Source: JAGDZR01 sp049115695 (lineage in GTDB: Bacteria; Bacteroidota; Bacteroidia; Cytophagales; Cyclobacteriaceae). From it: a stretch of DNA of 64,000 nucleotides. The stretch's first letter is position 1. Every line of letters starts with the position of its first letter. Made by a program: the position numbers and the translations under genes. The stretch is taken from contig JAGDZR010000011.1 of assembly GCA_049115695.1 (NCBI GenBank), positions 1 to 64,000 of the forward strand, read 5' to 3'. This document shows positions 33,628-42,593 of this stretch, one piece after another. The notes below the pieces were generated by a model that saw only the letters and a list, made by a program, of their open reading frames with translations, was not told the origin of the DNA and did not search any database.

Positions 33628-36255
33628 TTACTCGTTATGCAAAATATCTGCAGGATTAGACTGAGCTGCTTTAAGTGTTTGTGTCCCCACTGTGATCCAT
33701 GCAATGATAAAAACAATGAATCCTGCAGTCAGTAAAACGATCACGCTAATATTGGTTCGATAGGCAAAATTGGACAACCACTGATCCATCAAGTAATAGC
33801 CTGTGGGTATTGAAATCAGTGCAGAGATCGCAAGTAATCTTGAAAAGCTGGAGAACAACAACTTCATAATGCCCGAAACACTAGCTCCTAGCACTTTTCT
33901 AATACTGATCTCTTTTCTACGTTGTTGTGCTGTGTATGAAGCAAGTGCAAACAATCCCAAACAGGCGATGGCTATGGCGAGTACCGAAAAGAATCCAAGA
34001 ATGGTTCCTAACCGTCGATCTTCATTGAAATTGGCATTAAACTCCTGGTCCATAAAAGTATACTCAAATGGTTGACCGGCATTGTGTTCATTCCACATTC
34101 CTTCTATTCGGTTGACCAATCCAAGTGGATTTTCAGAGACGTATTTAAGTGCCATTGTACTTGTTCCTCCATTCATGAAAAACACTAGTGGCTTTACCTT
34201 TTCTTTGAAAGTATCAAAATAAAAATCTTCGACTACTCCAATTACCTGTAGCTTGTTGTTTGCCCCAACGTTCTTAATTTTTAATCCTGCAAGCGATTCA
34301 CCAAAACCAAACATTGCTTTTGCAGTCTCATTGATAATGACGGCAGAACTGTCACTAGCCAGCGTCCTGTCAAAATTGCGCCCCTCCAACATCGTCATAC
34401 CAAGTGTAGGGATGTATTGATCATCAATGTACCAGGTCTGCATGTTCACTGCATTGTCAGCACCATTGTCCCCTTCTTTGTTAAATGTGTGATCAGATCG
34501 AGTGTTTCTTGATGGGAGGAAATAGGATGTGGTAACGCGTTCTACATCTGGATCCGCATTCAACGTATTGATAAAGGCGTCCATTCCATTCCCAAGGGTA
34601 TAGGTATTCTCAAGGATGATCACCTTGTTACGATCATAACCTAAATGCTTGTTTTGATTATAGCGCAATTGTTTGTAGACAATGCTAGTCCCGATGATCA
34701 TAAGAATCGAAATGGAAAACTGAAACACAACCAGTACATTTCTGAATATGCTGCTCTTTGTCCCAAGCGCCATTCTTCCCTTCAGTACTTTGTTGGGACT
34801 GAACGAAGAAAGAACAAAAGCAGGATAAGCACCAGCGGCTAAACCAATAATCAGACTGGCCAATAGCACATAAGGCCAAAGCATCATTTCTCCGAAAATT
34901 GGATTGGTGACTTCCTTACCCGTAAAGTCATTGAAAAATGGCAATCCCAGATAAACCAACGCAATGGCTACAACAAATGCAAATAAGCTTATGATGATTG
35001 ACTCTGTGAGAAATTGTCCTATCAGGCTTCTTTTCAAAGAGCCCATCACCTTTCGGATCCCTACTTCCTTTGCTCTGCTAGCTGATCTCGCCGTAGAGAG
35101 ATTCATAAAGTTGAATGCCGCAAGTAAAAGAATCATTGCACCGACAGCTATGAATATGTAAACATTGTCGATGCTGCTATTGGCTTCAATCTCAAACTCC
35201 CTGTGAGAATGCAAATGAATATCTGTCATAGGGACTAATTGATAATCGAGGAAGTTGCCCCCGGCATAAAAATCATCATATGTAACCCCTGCTATTTCAT
35301 TGAGCTTAGGCTCCAGATATCCTCTCAGAGCGGCAGGAAGTTTTTCATTAAGCTCTGCTACACTAGCTTTCTCATCTAACAATACATAGGTCTTATAATT
35401 GTTTGACAGCCACTGTTTGTTTCGGCTATGCTCCAGACTCTCCATAGACCTGAGTACATCAAAATGAAAATGGCTATTGTAGGGTAAATCTCTATATACC
35501 CCATCGATCCTGAACTGTTGATCATCGGCTGATTTGATCGTATTCCCTACAGGGTTTTCATTTCCAAAGTATTTCTGAGCAGCTGTCAAAGAAAGCAGCA
35601 TCGACTCTCCATCGACAAGGGCATTGCCCTCACCTCCATAAACAAAATCCAGTTTGAAAATGTTGAGAATGTCAGCATCTGCCCATGCTACATTTTCTTG
35701 TTTCACATACTGATCTCCTTTTTGCAATAAAAGTGGGCCTGTATCTCTGAACCTTCCCGTCTCTACGACTTCTGGAAGATCTGCCTTTAACATTTCTTTC
35801 ATAGCCGCTGGAGCATTCGCGAACTTCATATCCGTGTCGTTGAAATGGATATGACTATTCACTCGATAGATATTTTCATGATTTTCAAAATGCTTGTCGT
35901 AGTTGAGTTCATCCACGATGAAAATACTTATCAGCAGGCATGCTATTGCAGCTATTGCCAGACCAGATATATTTATGATTGAATAAAACTTTTGCTTTCT
36001 GAGATTCCTCAGTGCAATCAGTATGTTGTACTTGAGCATGATAATTTTATTTGAGTTTTGACTTTTCTTGAGTGCGTAGGGGCGGACGAAATGTAGTGTT
36101 TGATACCAGTAAGCCAAAGAAGCTATGAACTTTCCATGGCTTTCCATTTTCATGTGGAACTGCTGGTACAGATCACCCTGAATTTCTTCAAGCAAATGAT
36201 CTTTGCACATAGATGATAGTAACCTATCAGCCCATTTTGGAGGATTGTGTCCCAC
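33628..36255 (-). CDS. MacB/FtsX-like ABC transporter permease with prefix domain (2)
   Basis: 875 residues, same architecture as the permease at 29926-32523: prefix domain at about 5-60 (PKWADRLLSSMCKDHLLEEI), then two MacB-PCD/FtsX units (SRAKEVGIRKVMGS and QQRRKEISIRKVLGA). The periplasmic domains differ clearly from the other copy, so they are old paralogues and not a recent duplication. No ATPase is encoded nearby. It follows its own PadR gene by three bases. Confidence 0.92.
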   Translation of the reverse strand: MGHNPPKWADRLLSSMCKDHLLEEIQGDLYQQFHMKMESHGKFIASLAYWYQTLHFVRPYALKKSQNSNKIIMLKYNILIALRNLRKQKFYSIINISGLAIAAIACLLISIFIVDELNYDKHFENHENIYRVNSHIHFNDTDMKFANAPAAMKEMLKADLPEVVETGRFRDTGPLLLQKGDQYVKQENVAWADADILNIFKLDFVYGGEGNALVDGESMLLSLTAAQKYFGNENPVGNTIKSADDQQFRIDGVYRDLPYNSHFHFDVLRSMESLEHSRNKQWLSNNYKTYVLLDEKASVAELNEKLPAALRGYLEPKLNEIAGVTYDDFYAGGNFLDYQLVPMTDIHLHSHREFEIEANSSIDNVYIFIAVGAMILLLAAFNFMNLSTARSASRAKEVGIRKVMGSLKRSLIGQFLTESIIISLFAFVVAIALVYLGLPFFNDFTGKEVTNPIFGEMMLWPYVLLASLIIGLAAGAYPAFVLSSFSPNKVLKGRMALGTKSSIFRNVLVVFQFSISILMIIGTSIVYKQLRYNQNKHLGYDRNKVIILENTYTLGNGMDAFINTLNADPDVERVTTSYFLPSRNTRSDHTFNKEGDNGADNAVNMQTWYIDDQYIPTLGMTMLEGRNFDRTLASDSSAVIINETAKAMFGFGESLAGLKIKNVGANNKLQVIGVVEDFYFDTFKEKVKPLVFFMNGGTSTMALKYVSENPLGLVNRIEGMWNEHNAGQPFEYTFMDQEFNANFNEDRRLGTILGFFSVLAIAIACLGLFALASYTAQQRRKEISIRKVLGASVSGIMKLLFSSFSRLLAISALISIPTGYYLMDQWLSNFAYRTNISVIVLLTAGFIVFIIAWITVGTQTLKAAQSNPADILHNE

Positions 36256-36258
36256 AGG

Positions 36259-36582
36259 TTAAATGGTCTTGAGGGCGTACTGGTCCCAAAGATTGGTTCT
36301 TGCCTGCCTGGAAATTTCCAGTGCGTTCTTGCCTGTCGCAGTAATTTCAAAAACCCGTTTTCTCCTGCCACCACGTTCTTTGGTTGCTCCGGATAGCCTG
36401 GACACTAACAATCCTTTTTCTTCCAACCTATTGAGTGCGGAGTGCACCGCGCCAACTGTTGTTGTTCTGTTTACCTGCTCCTGTAGTTGTCCAACTATGG
36501 CCAAACCATAAGCCTCCTCTCCCATGATGCCAACTAGCAAGAGCACAAGCTCTTCGAACTCACCTAAATAAATTCCTTTCAT
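36259..36582 (-). CDS. PadR family transcriptional regulator (2)
   Basis: 107 residues of winged-helix PadR type: YLGEFEELVLLLVGIMGEEA, VHSALNRLEEKGLLVSRLSG, ERGGRRKRVFEITATGKNAL. Paired with the permease three bases downstream. Upstream on the minus strand a TTAGTTTG box (7 of 8) and three TTCAA motifs within 30 bases could be promoter and operator; the TTACAATTGTAA site of the first PadR is absent, so the two regulators probably have different specificities. Confidence 0.92.
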   Translation of the reverse strand: MKGIYLGEFEELVLLLVGIMGEEAYGLAIVGQLQEQVNRTTTVGAVHSALNRLEEKGLLVSRLSGATKERGGRRKRVFEITATGKNALEISRQARTNLWDQYALKTI

Positions 36583-36784
36583 TTTTCAAACGTTCAATTC
36601 TGTGCGATTCAAACTAACAGTGTCAATCACCCCATTATTTGATCTACAAACAAGAACTAATACGCAAGAAAATGTCTCTTTGTTCTACAAAACAGAAGAA
36701 ATTATTTCAAGTCAAACAAGAACAGCCATTCTAAGGGATTCACATCAAAAAATCTAAACCTGCTAAATCGCGATAATGAACCGT

Positions 36785-37618
36785 CTACTTTGATCCCAAT
36801 TTTCTTATGCGCAACAGATTTACAACGATCCATCCGTAATGTGCGATTACCCCAATCATCAAAAGATTGAAAGTAACAATCATCCAAATGGGTGGCCTAC
36901 CACTCCACAGCGCTCTTGGAATCTCTCCGTTGGTCGCCTTCGGCTTGGCCCAGTCAGAAGTATTTCTTGATTCAATTGAACCCATCTCATCACTGTCAAT
37001 TATCCTGGCGATAACCTCGACATTGCCGTCCACATCTCCTGGAATATCTGTTGGGAACTTCAACTTGTCATAACCATCATCATCGGTCCATACATCACCT
37101 ATCGGTAAGTCACCAAACAATCTTGGTATGAATAGATACACTTCTCCATCAGGTACGCCTACTTGGACTCCATCTTCCATGCTCGTTAAATAAACACTCA
37201 CCAATTGAACCGAATCATCATTCAATTCAAATGCCACACGTAGCGAAACATGCTGTACTTCTTTGACCAACTCTCCGAAATACTGTTCGTTTTCACCTAC
37301 TAATTTGAACGTCATCAAGTTTGATGAAGACTTTGGTATTTCGTCTGCAGACAGATCCGACAATTCAATGATCGCCTCTTCGTTCGACTGAGCTGTTCCC
37401 AACAATAATTCCTCATCTTCAGAAATAGCGAAAAATTTAAAATCCATGTCCATGACAGGCTCATACTCTTCTTCATCATATACCTCAGCCCTCAAAGTCA
37501 CTATTCCGTTGGCGTCAATGGCATAACCAAGTGTCATATCAAGACCTATTCGTTCATCCTCCTGAGCTTGCAAACTGAGTCCGATGAAAAAGCACAAAAT
37601 TATAGATAGCGTTTTCAT
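36785..37618 (-). CDS. Exported, C-terminally anchored protein of the respiratory operon
   Basis: 277 residues: signal peptide 1-18 (MKTLSIILCFFIGLSLQA), a beta-rich extracytoplasmic part with repeated EVYDEEEYEPV/AVFDLN-like strands, and one membrane helix near the C-terminus (WMIVTFNLLMIGVIAHYGWI) followed by basic residues. No cofactor motif is visible. Its start overlaps the NrfD gene by four bases and it is the last gene of the operon, so it is probably an accessory or scaffolding subunit of the complex. No family recognised. Confidence 0.75.
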   Translation of the reverse strand: MKTLSIILCFFIGLSLQAQEDERIGLDMTLGYAIDANGIVTLRAEVYDEEEYEPVMDMDFKFFAISEDEELLLGTAQSNEEAIIELSDLSADEIPKSSSNLMTFKLVGENEQYFGELVKEVQHVSLRVAFELNDDSVQLVSVYLTSMEDGVQVGVPDGEVYLFIPRLFGDLPIGDVWTDDDGYDKLKFPTDIPGDVDGNVEVIARIIDSDEMGSIESRNTSDWAKPKATNGEIPRALWSGRPPIWMIVTFNLLMIGVIAHYGWIVVNLLRIRKLGSK

Positions 37619-38919
37619 TTCACTATTGGGTCTAACTGTGTAACATCTACATGCTCTGAATCTTCGATACGCTGCGGTACGGCCCCAACAAATCGAACAA
37701 TCAGAATAAAAAACAATGCAAAACCGGCAAAGCTAGCGGCGATCAATGACCACTCAACCCAGGTTGCCGTATAGGCAACATATTCAGCTCGCAAATCCTG
37801 GGTAGGTAATAAGGTGTTTTCTAATGTTGGTATGATGATCAAATATCGTTTCACCCACATGGCCACTACTATTAGCAAGGACATGATGGTTGTGCTTGTT
37901 GGGTTCCGAAATTTTGGAATGCCAAGCCACAAAATAGGTAGCAGTATGCCTCCGAAATTGGCAAAGGCTGTCCAGCCGCCATATTGGTTGAAATCAAACA
38001 AACTCTCAATAAGTTTAGCATTCCACTCTTTGGAGGTATACCAGTCAGTGAAATACTCTGAGAAAGTAAAGTAGCCATATCCTAATCCGGTTATGACGAT
38101 ACCATATGCCAGATACTTGAAATGATCATCCCGAATCTTCGATTGCAAATCGAAGCTTTTGCGAGAAATCCAGAGCAGAATTGCCACAACTGCCAATCCC
38201 GAATAAATCGCGGCTAACACGAAATATGGACCAAAAATCGAACTATGCCAGCCTGGCCTTAAAGTCATGCCAAAAATCCAGGAAAGAATAGAACTCACAA
38301 TAATGGCTATCGGCACGATCAAAACCGCCAATATATTGATCGATCTTGTTAATAAGGCTTTTTGTTCGGACGTCCCCTTATAATTGAAAGACAACCAGCT
38401 ATAAATGCTTTGAAGACGTTTTGAAATATTATCACTTTTTGCAAAGTGTGCAAAATCAGGAATGTTATGTAAAAGAAAAAACAGCACACACCCCACCAAA
38501 AACGTAAGCACAGCAATGACATCCCAGAATATTGGAGATTGGATCCTGGCATACATAAAGAGATAATGCAATCGATCAAATCGACCAATCTCCAAGAGGA
38601 TATAAATAGGTCCTATAATCGTCGAAATCAACATCATAATAGATGCCAATCTGACAAGCGGACCTCTCCACGTAAATTTACCCAACCATAATAGTGCAAC
38701 AATTACAGCTCCCGCATAGCCCAGGCCAATGAAAAAGATAAAATTGACAATGTATATTCCCCATACGACATTATCCCTGGTACCCAGCACAATGTGACCT
38801 TGCGTCAACTGTATAAATAATCCGTAGCATCCCCATCCAATTACCATTAGCAAGCTGCCGATAAGCAGCTTAAGACTTAACGACATGGGCTGACTCAATG
38901 TATTCGATTGATTAGTCAT
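37615..38919 (-). CDS. NrfD/PsrC family quinone-interacting membrane subunit
   Basis: 434 residues with about ten membrane helices, matching the NrfD/PsrC family, which exchanges electrons between the quinone pool and a periplasmic iron-sulfur subunit without heme. Features include LKLLIGSLLMVIGWGCYGLF, GMTLRPGWHSSIFGPYFVLA (family motif with conserved His) and a long loop about residues 185-200. It overlaps the iron-sulfur gene by eight bases and the last gene by four. The molybdenum-containing partner usual for this family is not encoded here. Confidence 0.92.
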   Translation of the reverse strand: MTNQSNTLSQPMSLSLKLLIGSLLMVIGWGCYGLFIQLTQGHIVLGTRDNVVWGIYIVNFIFFIGLGYAGAVIVALLWLGKFTWRGPLVRLASIMMLISTIIGPIYILLEIGRFDRLHYLFMYARIQSPIFWDVIAVLTFLVGCVLFFLLHNIPDFAHFAKSDNISKRLQSIYSWLSFNYKGTSEQKALLTRSINILAVLIVPIAIIVSSILSWIFGMTLRPGWHSSIFGPYFVLAAIYSGLAVVAILLWISRKSFDLQSKIRDDHFKYLAYGIVITGLGYGYFTFSEYFTDWYTSKEWNAKLIESLFDFNQYGGWTAFANFGGILLPILWLGIPKFRNPTSTTIMSLLIVVAMWVKRYLIIIPTLENTLLPTQDLRAEYVAYTATWVEWSLIAASFAGFALFFILIVRFVGAVPQRIEDSEHVDVTQLDPIVK

Positions 38920-39853
38920 GACTTGATTGGTTATAAAGCTTCATTTCTTCTTCGCTTAAATCTTTATATCCCCGTTCAACAGGAAACATCCTATTGGTAG
39001 GTGGTAGATAATAAACTCTTGGTTTGGTACCCAGTTCTTCCATGTACCTGTACCCGGATCTATCTCTCAACAGGTCACTTAAACGTAATGTTTCATCACC
39101 ATTGGTTACAGCATCTTCATTTTCATCCCCGAAGTAGAACACGCCATTTGGACAGGCCGTTACACAATCAGGCAATTTTCCCTGTCTTACCATATCAGGG
39201 CAGAAGTCACATTTTTCAACTGTTCCGTGCTGACCTGGTGTACTTGTCTCGGGCGTTGCTACTTGTCCTTCTGTGACCTCTAGTTGTTCAGGATTGTCCC
39301 AGTTAAACACTCTTGTTGAGTATGGACATGCAGCCATGCAAAACTTGCAACCGATACATCTTTCGTTATCAATCAATACCAGTCCATCCTGACGTTTGAA
39401 GGTTGCATCAACCGGACACACTTTTGTACATGGCGGGTTGTCACAGTGGAAGCACATTTTTGGAAACCAATAAGGCGCTGCTTGTTCATTGTCCTGCATC
39501 AATTTCACTTTTAACCATTCCTTATCCTCTGGAAGGTGATGCATTTTTTGACAGGCTATGATACATTTCTTGGCGTTTCTACAACGACCAAGGTCAATCA
39601 CCATCACAAACTTTTTCCCAGGGATCGGCTCTCTTCCAGTTGCATGCTTGTGCATAGCATGAGCATTATCAACAGAGGCCATCTTAAGGTAGGCTTTGTC
39701 AACCTCTATGACTTCACCGTCTGTAGACAATAATTTCACCTTCTCACCTGATTCAACCACATCCTGAGCCTTAACCCAAGCCATGATGCCAGCAGCTGAA
39801 GCGGCTCCAGCCACCAGTCCTGTCTTTACAAATTCTCGTCTATCCGGTTTCAT
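38912..39853 (-). CDS. Tat-exported 4Fe-4S dicluster (PsrB/TtrB/NrfC-like) protein
   Basis: 313 residues. RREFVKTGLVAGAASAAG is a twin-arginine signal, so the folded protein works in the periplasm. It has four cysteine groups: CRNAKKCIIAC, CFHCDNPPCTKVC, CIGCKFCMAAC and CDFCPDMVRQGKLPDCVTAC. Groups 2-4 have the canonical four cysteines; group 1 has three, with Ala at the usual second Cys, so one cluster may be [3Fe-4S] or have another ligand. It would pass electrons between the NrfD subunit and periplasmic partners. Coupled by overlaps to both neighbours. Confidence 0.94.
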   Translation of the reverse strand: MKPDRREFVKTGLVAGAASAAGIMAWVKAQDVVESGEKVKLLSTDGEVIEVDKAYLKMASVDNAHAMHKHATGREPIPGKKFVMVIDLGRCRNAKKCIIACQKMHHLPEDKEWLKVKLMQDNEQAAPYWFPKMCFHCDNPPCTKVCPVDATFKRQDGLVLIDNERCIGCKFCMAACPYSTRVFNWDNPEQLEVTEGQVATPETSTPGQHGTVEKCDFCPDMVRQGKLPDCVTACPNGVFYFGDENEDAVTNGDETLRLSDLLRDRSGYRYMEELGTKPRVYYLPPTNRMFPVERGYKDLSEEEMKLYNQSSHD

Positions 39854-40053
39854 AACTTCTTCGGTTTGATCCAGTTTTGTATTTCAGTTTGACTGGCACT
39901 TTGCTTTTTGGCTCCATTGAGCAATTCCATGTCAATTTCAACGAGCTCACCATCTTGCGTCAACATTTTGGCCTTTTGCCCGGAAGCACTCCCAATTGGA
40001 GCAATACCAAGTGCACCTGCGAGCGTTAAAAATTTGCGTCGGTTGTTCTTCAT
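39850..40053 (-). CDS. 67-residue twin-arginine signal protein
   Basis: Starts MKNNRRKFLTLAGALGIAPI, a complete Tat signal, then AKMLTQDGELVEID and about 30 polar residues, with no cysteine or cofactor motif. The segment after the signal is similar to that after the Tat signal of the next protein (VKLLSTDGEVIEVD), so the gene looks like a duplicated leader of the iron-sulfur subunit. It overlaps that gene by four bases. A small Tat-exported accessory or assembly factor is inferred. Confidence 0.8.
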   Translation of the reverse strand: MKNNRRKFLTLAGALGIAPIGSASGQKAKMLTQDGELVEIDMELLNGAKKQSASQTEIQNWIKPKKL

Positions 40054-40056
40054 AAT

Positions 40057-40896
40057 TTAGAAATTCCAGAGTCTTGTAATGTTGAATCCAATAAACAATC
40101 CTTCCAGACTCCAATTGTTTTCACTGAAGTGTAGGTTGTATTGAGGCAAGATTTTCTGATAATTGGTTAGGAAAATCTGAAATGCATGAGAAGAAGTTGC
40201 AATCTCATAGCCTAGCGCAATATTGGGTTTTGCGGTAACCAGGTCATCATGCTGGGTGACTGGCTGTGTATAGTCAAACACCACCGATCCACTTCCAGAA
40301 ACTTTGAATCTTCCAAGCATACCTACTCCAATCATGTCGTTGCTTAGCAGTGAATCCACCGCATTGAAATGCGAGTAGCCTGCACTTAATTGCAAACTCA
40401 ACTTTGGTGATAGTCTTCTTGCAATCATCAATTGATGATAATAAGAAAGCCGATGAACCGATTTTACAAAGTCTACATTTCGCTGATCAATCCCAGCTAA
40501 TGCAAAATAAGCCATGGAAATCGGCATGCTATTGTCTCTTGTCTGAGTGAGGATTTTATACTTTGCACTTAGGTCAAGCACATGTCCAAATTTGGTTAAC
40601 CCAACTCCTAAGTTCAGTCTATCAAGCACACTATAAGTAAAGTGAAGTTTGATATTTGACGGAGCATAGAACCCTATCAAATCGGAATAACCATTTTGCA
40701 TCGAACCAAATCGGTGCTGGATATTCCATACCAAGGTATTTTTTGTTGGAATTTTGATTGTCTGATTGTCTATGACTACCTGGCTTTCAAATGCTGGTCG
40801 AGCTGGACGTTTTCCTTTGTCTTCTTCATCTTGTCCCATCACAGGAATCATGATGGCTATGCAGACGAATGTCAATATTTGCTTATATGTCTTCAT
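40057..40896 (-). CDS. DUF5777 family beta-barrel protein
   Basis: 279 residues with a signal peptide (to about 21, ending PVMGQ) and alternating amphipathic strands ending in Phe (ITRLWNF), as for outer-membrane proteins. NTLVWNIQHRFGSMQNGYSD followed by LIGFYAPSNIKLHFTYS is the DUF5777 signature. In Bacteroidota this family often accompanies YceI and cytochrome c genes, as here. It may be a porin or outer-membrane anchor for the periplasmic redox proteins. Role not established. Confidence 0.87.
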   Translation of the reverse strand: MKTYKQILTFVCIAIMIPVMGQDEEDKGKRPARPAFESQVVIDNQTIKIPTKNTLVWNIQHRFGSMQNGYSDLIGFYAPSNIKLHFTYSVLDRLNLGVGLTKFGHVLDLSAKYKILTQTRDNSMPISMAYFALAGIDQRNVDFVKSVHRLSYYHQLMIARRLSPKLSLQLSAGYSHFNAVDSLLSNDMIGVGMLGRFKVSGSGSVVFDYTQPVTQHDDLVTAKPNIALGYEIATSSHAFQIFLTNYQKILPQYNLHFSENNWSLEGLFIGFNITRLWNF

Positions 40897-40907
40897 AATT
40901 CTTGTGG

Positions 40908-41288
40908 TTAGTTATTGGGCGCTCCCTGAGTAATCCATTGGAGAATGACAGCATGTTCCTGATCAGTCACAAACTGAGCCATTGTTCCAGGTGCCGTAAT
41001 TTTTTTCATTAATATGCTTTCGTCTGGCGCTGCAGTGTCTACAAAGGCAAAGTATACCAGATTGACCCAGCTGTTGTCGGCTGTAAGGTCAGGTGCAACA
41101 CCACCTGTATTGTGGCAACCTGCACTGTTGCAACTCATGTCGAAAATGGGCACAACATCCACACTGAAACTCACACTATCCGGAACCAATACAGGTTCGG
41201 GTGGGATTTGATCAAATGTACATCTCGTAAAGCCCCCAAATGTGATGGCCAATATGACGATCGATATGATTTTAGTAATCTCTTTCAT
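40908..41288 (-). CDS. Small cytochrome c-like lipoprotein with CX4CH motif
   Basis: 126 residues with a lipoprotein-type N-terminus (TFGGFTRCTF). The single heme motif is CNSAGCH, i.e. C-x4-C-H and not C-x2-C-H; the rest (VVPIFDMSCN, PDLTADNSWVNLV, PDESILMKKI, HAVILQWITQGAP) follows the pattern of planctomycete-type cytochromes c. CX4CH hemes are known in some tetraheme cytochromes. Located between DUF5777 and the heme b/c lipoprotein, with 2-11 base gaps. Confidence 0.8.
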   Translation of the reverse strand: MKEITKIISIVILAITFGGFTRCTFDQIPPEPVLVPDSVSFSVDVVPIFDMSCNSAGCHNTGGVAPDLTADNSWVNLVYFAFVDTAAPDESILMKKITAPGTMAQFVTDQEHAVILQWITQGAPNN

Positions 41289-41290
41289 GC

Positions 41291-42541
41291 CTAGCGGGTT
41301 TTAAATTTCAGGGTCAATTCATTTTCACCTACTCTATTGAGGAGATCTCCGTCAGACAATGCGGCACTGAAAGTGTACTCACCAATTACTGGATCAAAAA
41401 TTATATCATCACTTGATCCAGTATTAAGTGCTCTTCTGAAAAGAACAGTTATGCCAGGATTATCAGTGCTGCGAGACACTTTGGCCAAATTGATACTAGA
41501 TATAGTCTGAATATCAGCACTGCTTCCAGTCGGACTATCCAGGTAGTAACCCGGCACTCCCGCAAGTCCTCTAATGTAAGCAATGAGATCATCCTTTTCG
41601 GTATCAGATAGTGGAGTGAAATGACTCGCACCTGAGTGCTCATTGGCTCCTGCGAACAATGCAAATCCGTTTCTGGACATCCGATTCAACACACCCTCTA
41701 CATTCAATCTCAGGCCTGTATTCCAATCATATCCTTGCCCGTCACCGTTGTACCCATGACACAAGGCACACTCCTCATCATATATGTCATAACCGTTTTC
41801 AATATCTCCGGCAAAAGGTGTTTTATTGAGTATATAATATGCAGGATCCAACAGTGTAAATCCACCAGGTTCTCTAGTCAGCTCCTGCTGTACACCGTCC
41901 CACTCAAATTCAGGACCTTCTTCACCATTTTCAATGAACATTCTGTCGCCTGCATCATAGGTTTCATTTCCGTTTTCAACGACCTTATCAACAGCAAATC
42001 CCATCGGCTCTGATAGCGCAAGATCCCATTGCCAAATGTCTTCTATTGAAGCTCCTTCAAATGAAAGAATCAGTTTATCACTCGCTCTTTGTAGTGTCCA
42101 CCCAGCTGTGTCTGCTGCAGGTTGTCGAGGATCAATCGGACCATTATACATCCATGTTGGGCCCGAAGCATGTAAACGTTGATCAGTCCACTCGGCTAGT
42201 ATGTATACAAATGCATCATCGTATGCAGCTTTTAGTTTCAGCCCACTCGAATCGCCACGATTGAAATCTCCAATTCCATCGAACATGTTACTCATGTTCA
42301 AATAATTTTCCTCCGCCGGTTGCTGACCTTCGACCAGGTTTTGTAGATCAACCAACAAATAATCCGCTGTTGTCCAATAGGCAGATCGAATGGTATTTGG
42401 AGGAGTGGCTACATACTCAGCAATGAGATGCTCGGTTTCATCGGACCGTGGAGGTTCTGGTATTTTCACTGGCTCATTGGTGTAGTAGGTACACGAAAAT
42501 GCCAGCAAGACCAGTAAAATATCTCTGATAAATTTCAACAT
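41291..42541 (-). CDS. Lipoprotein with ethylbenzene-dehydrogenase-type heme b domain split by a cytochrome c domain
   Basis: 416 residues. Lipoprotein signal with Cys17 (LLAFSCTYY). Residues about 50-240 and 350-416 match the two ends of the EB_dh/DMSO-reductase type II gamma-subunit heme b domain (AYDDAFVYILAEWTD, WTLQRASDKLILSF, QWDLAL; and RRALNTGSSDDIIFDP...YTFSAAL at the C-terminus). Between them (about 245-335) sits a monoheme cytochrome c domain, ENGYDIYDEECALCHGYNGD (C258, C261, H262), closing with LIAYIRGL. The protein therefore may hold one heme b and one heme c and move electrons in the periplasm. No molybdoenzyme partner is encoded in the operon. Confidence 0.85.
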   Translation of the reverse strand: MLKFIRDILLVLLAFSCTYYTNEPVKIPEPPRSDETEHLIAEYVATPPNTIRSAYWTTADYLLVDLQNLVEGQQPAEENYLNMSNMFDGIGDFNRGDSSGLKLKAAYDDAFVYILAEWTDQRLHASGPTWMYNGPIDPRQPAADTAGWTLQRASDKLILSFEGASIEDIWQWDLALSEPMGFAVDKVVENGNETYDAGDRMFIENGEEGPEFEWDGVQQELTREPGGFTLLDPAYYILNKTPFAGDIENGYDIYDEECALCHGYNGDGQGYDWNTGLRLNVEGVLNRMSRNGFALFAGANEHSGASHFTPLSDTEKDDLIAYIRGLAGVPGYYLDSPTGSSADIQTISSINLAKVSRSTDNPGITVLFRRALNTGSSDDIIFDPVIGEYTFSAALSDGDLLNRVGENELTLKFKTR

Positions 42542-42593
42542 GACTTATAAATAAATGTGGGAGACTTTTTGAGTCTCCCACTGATTAGAAGTT

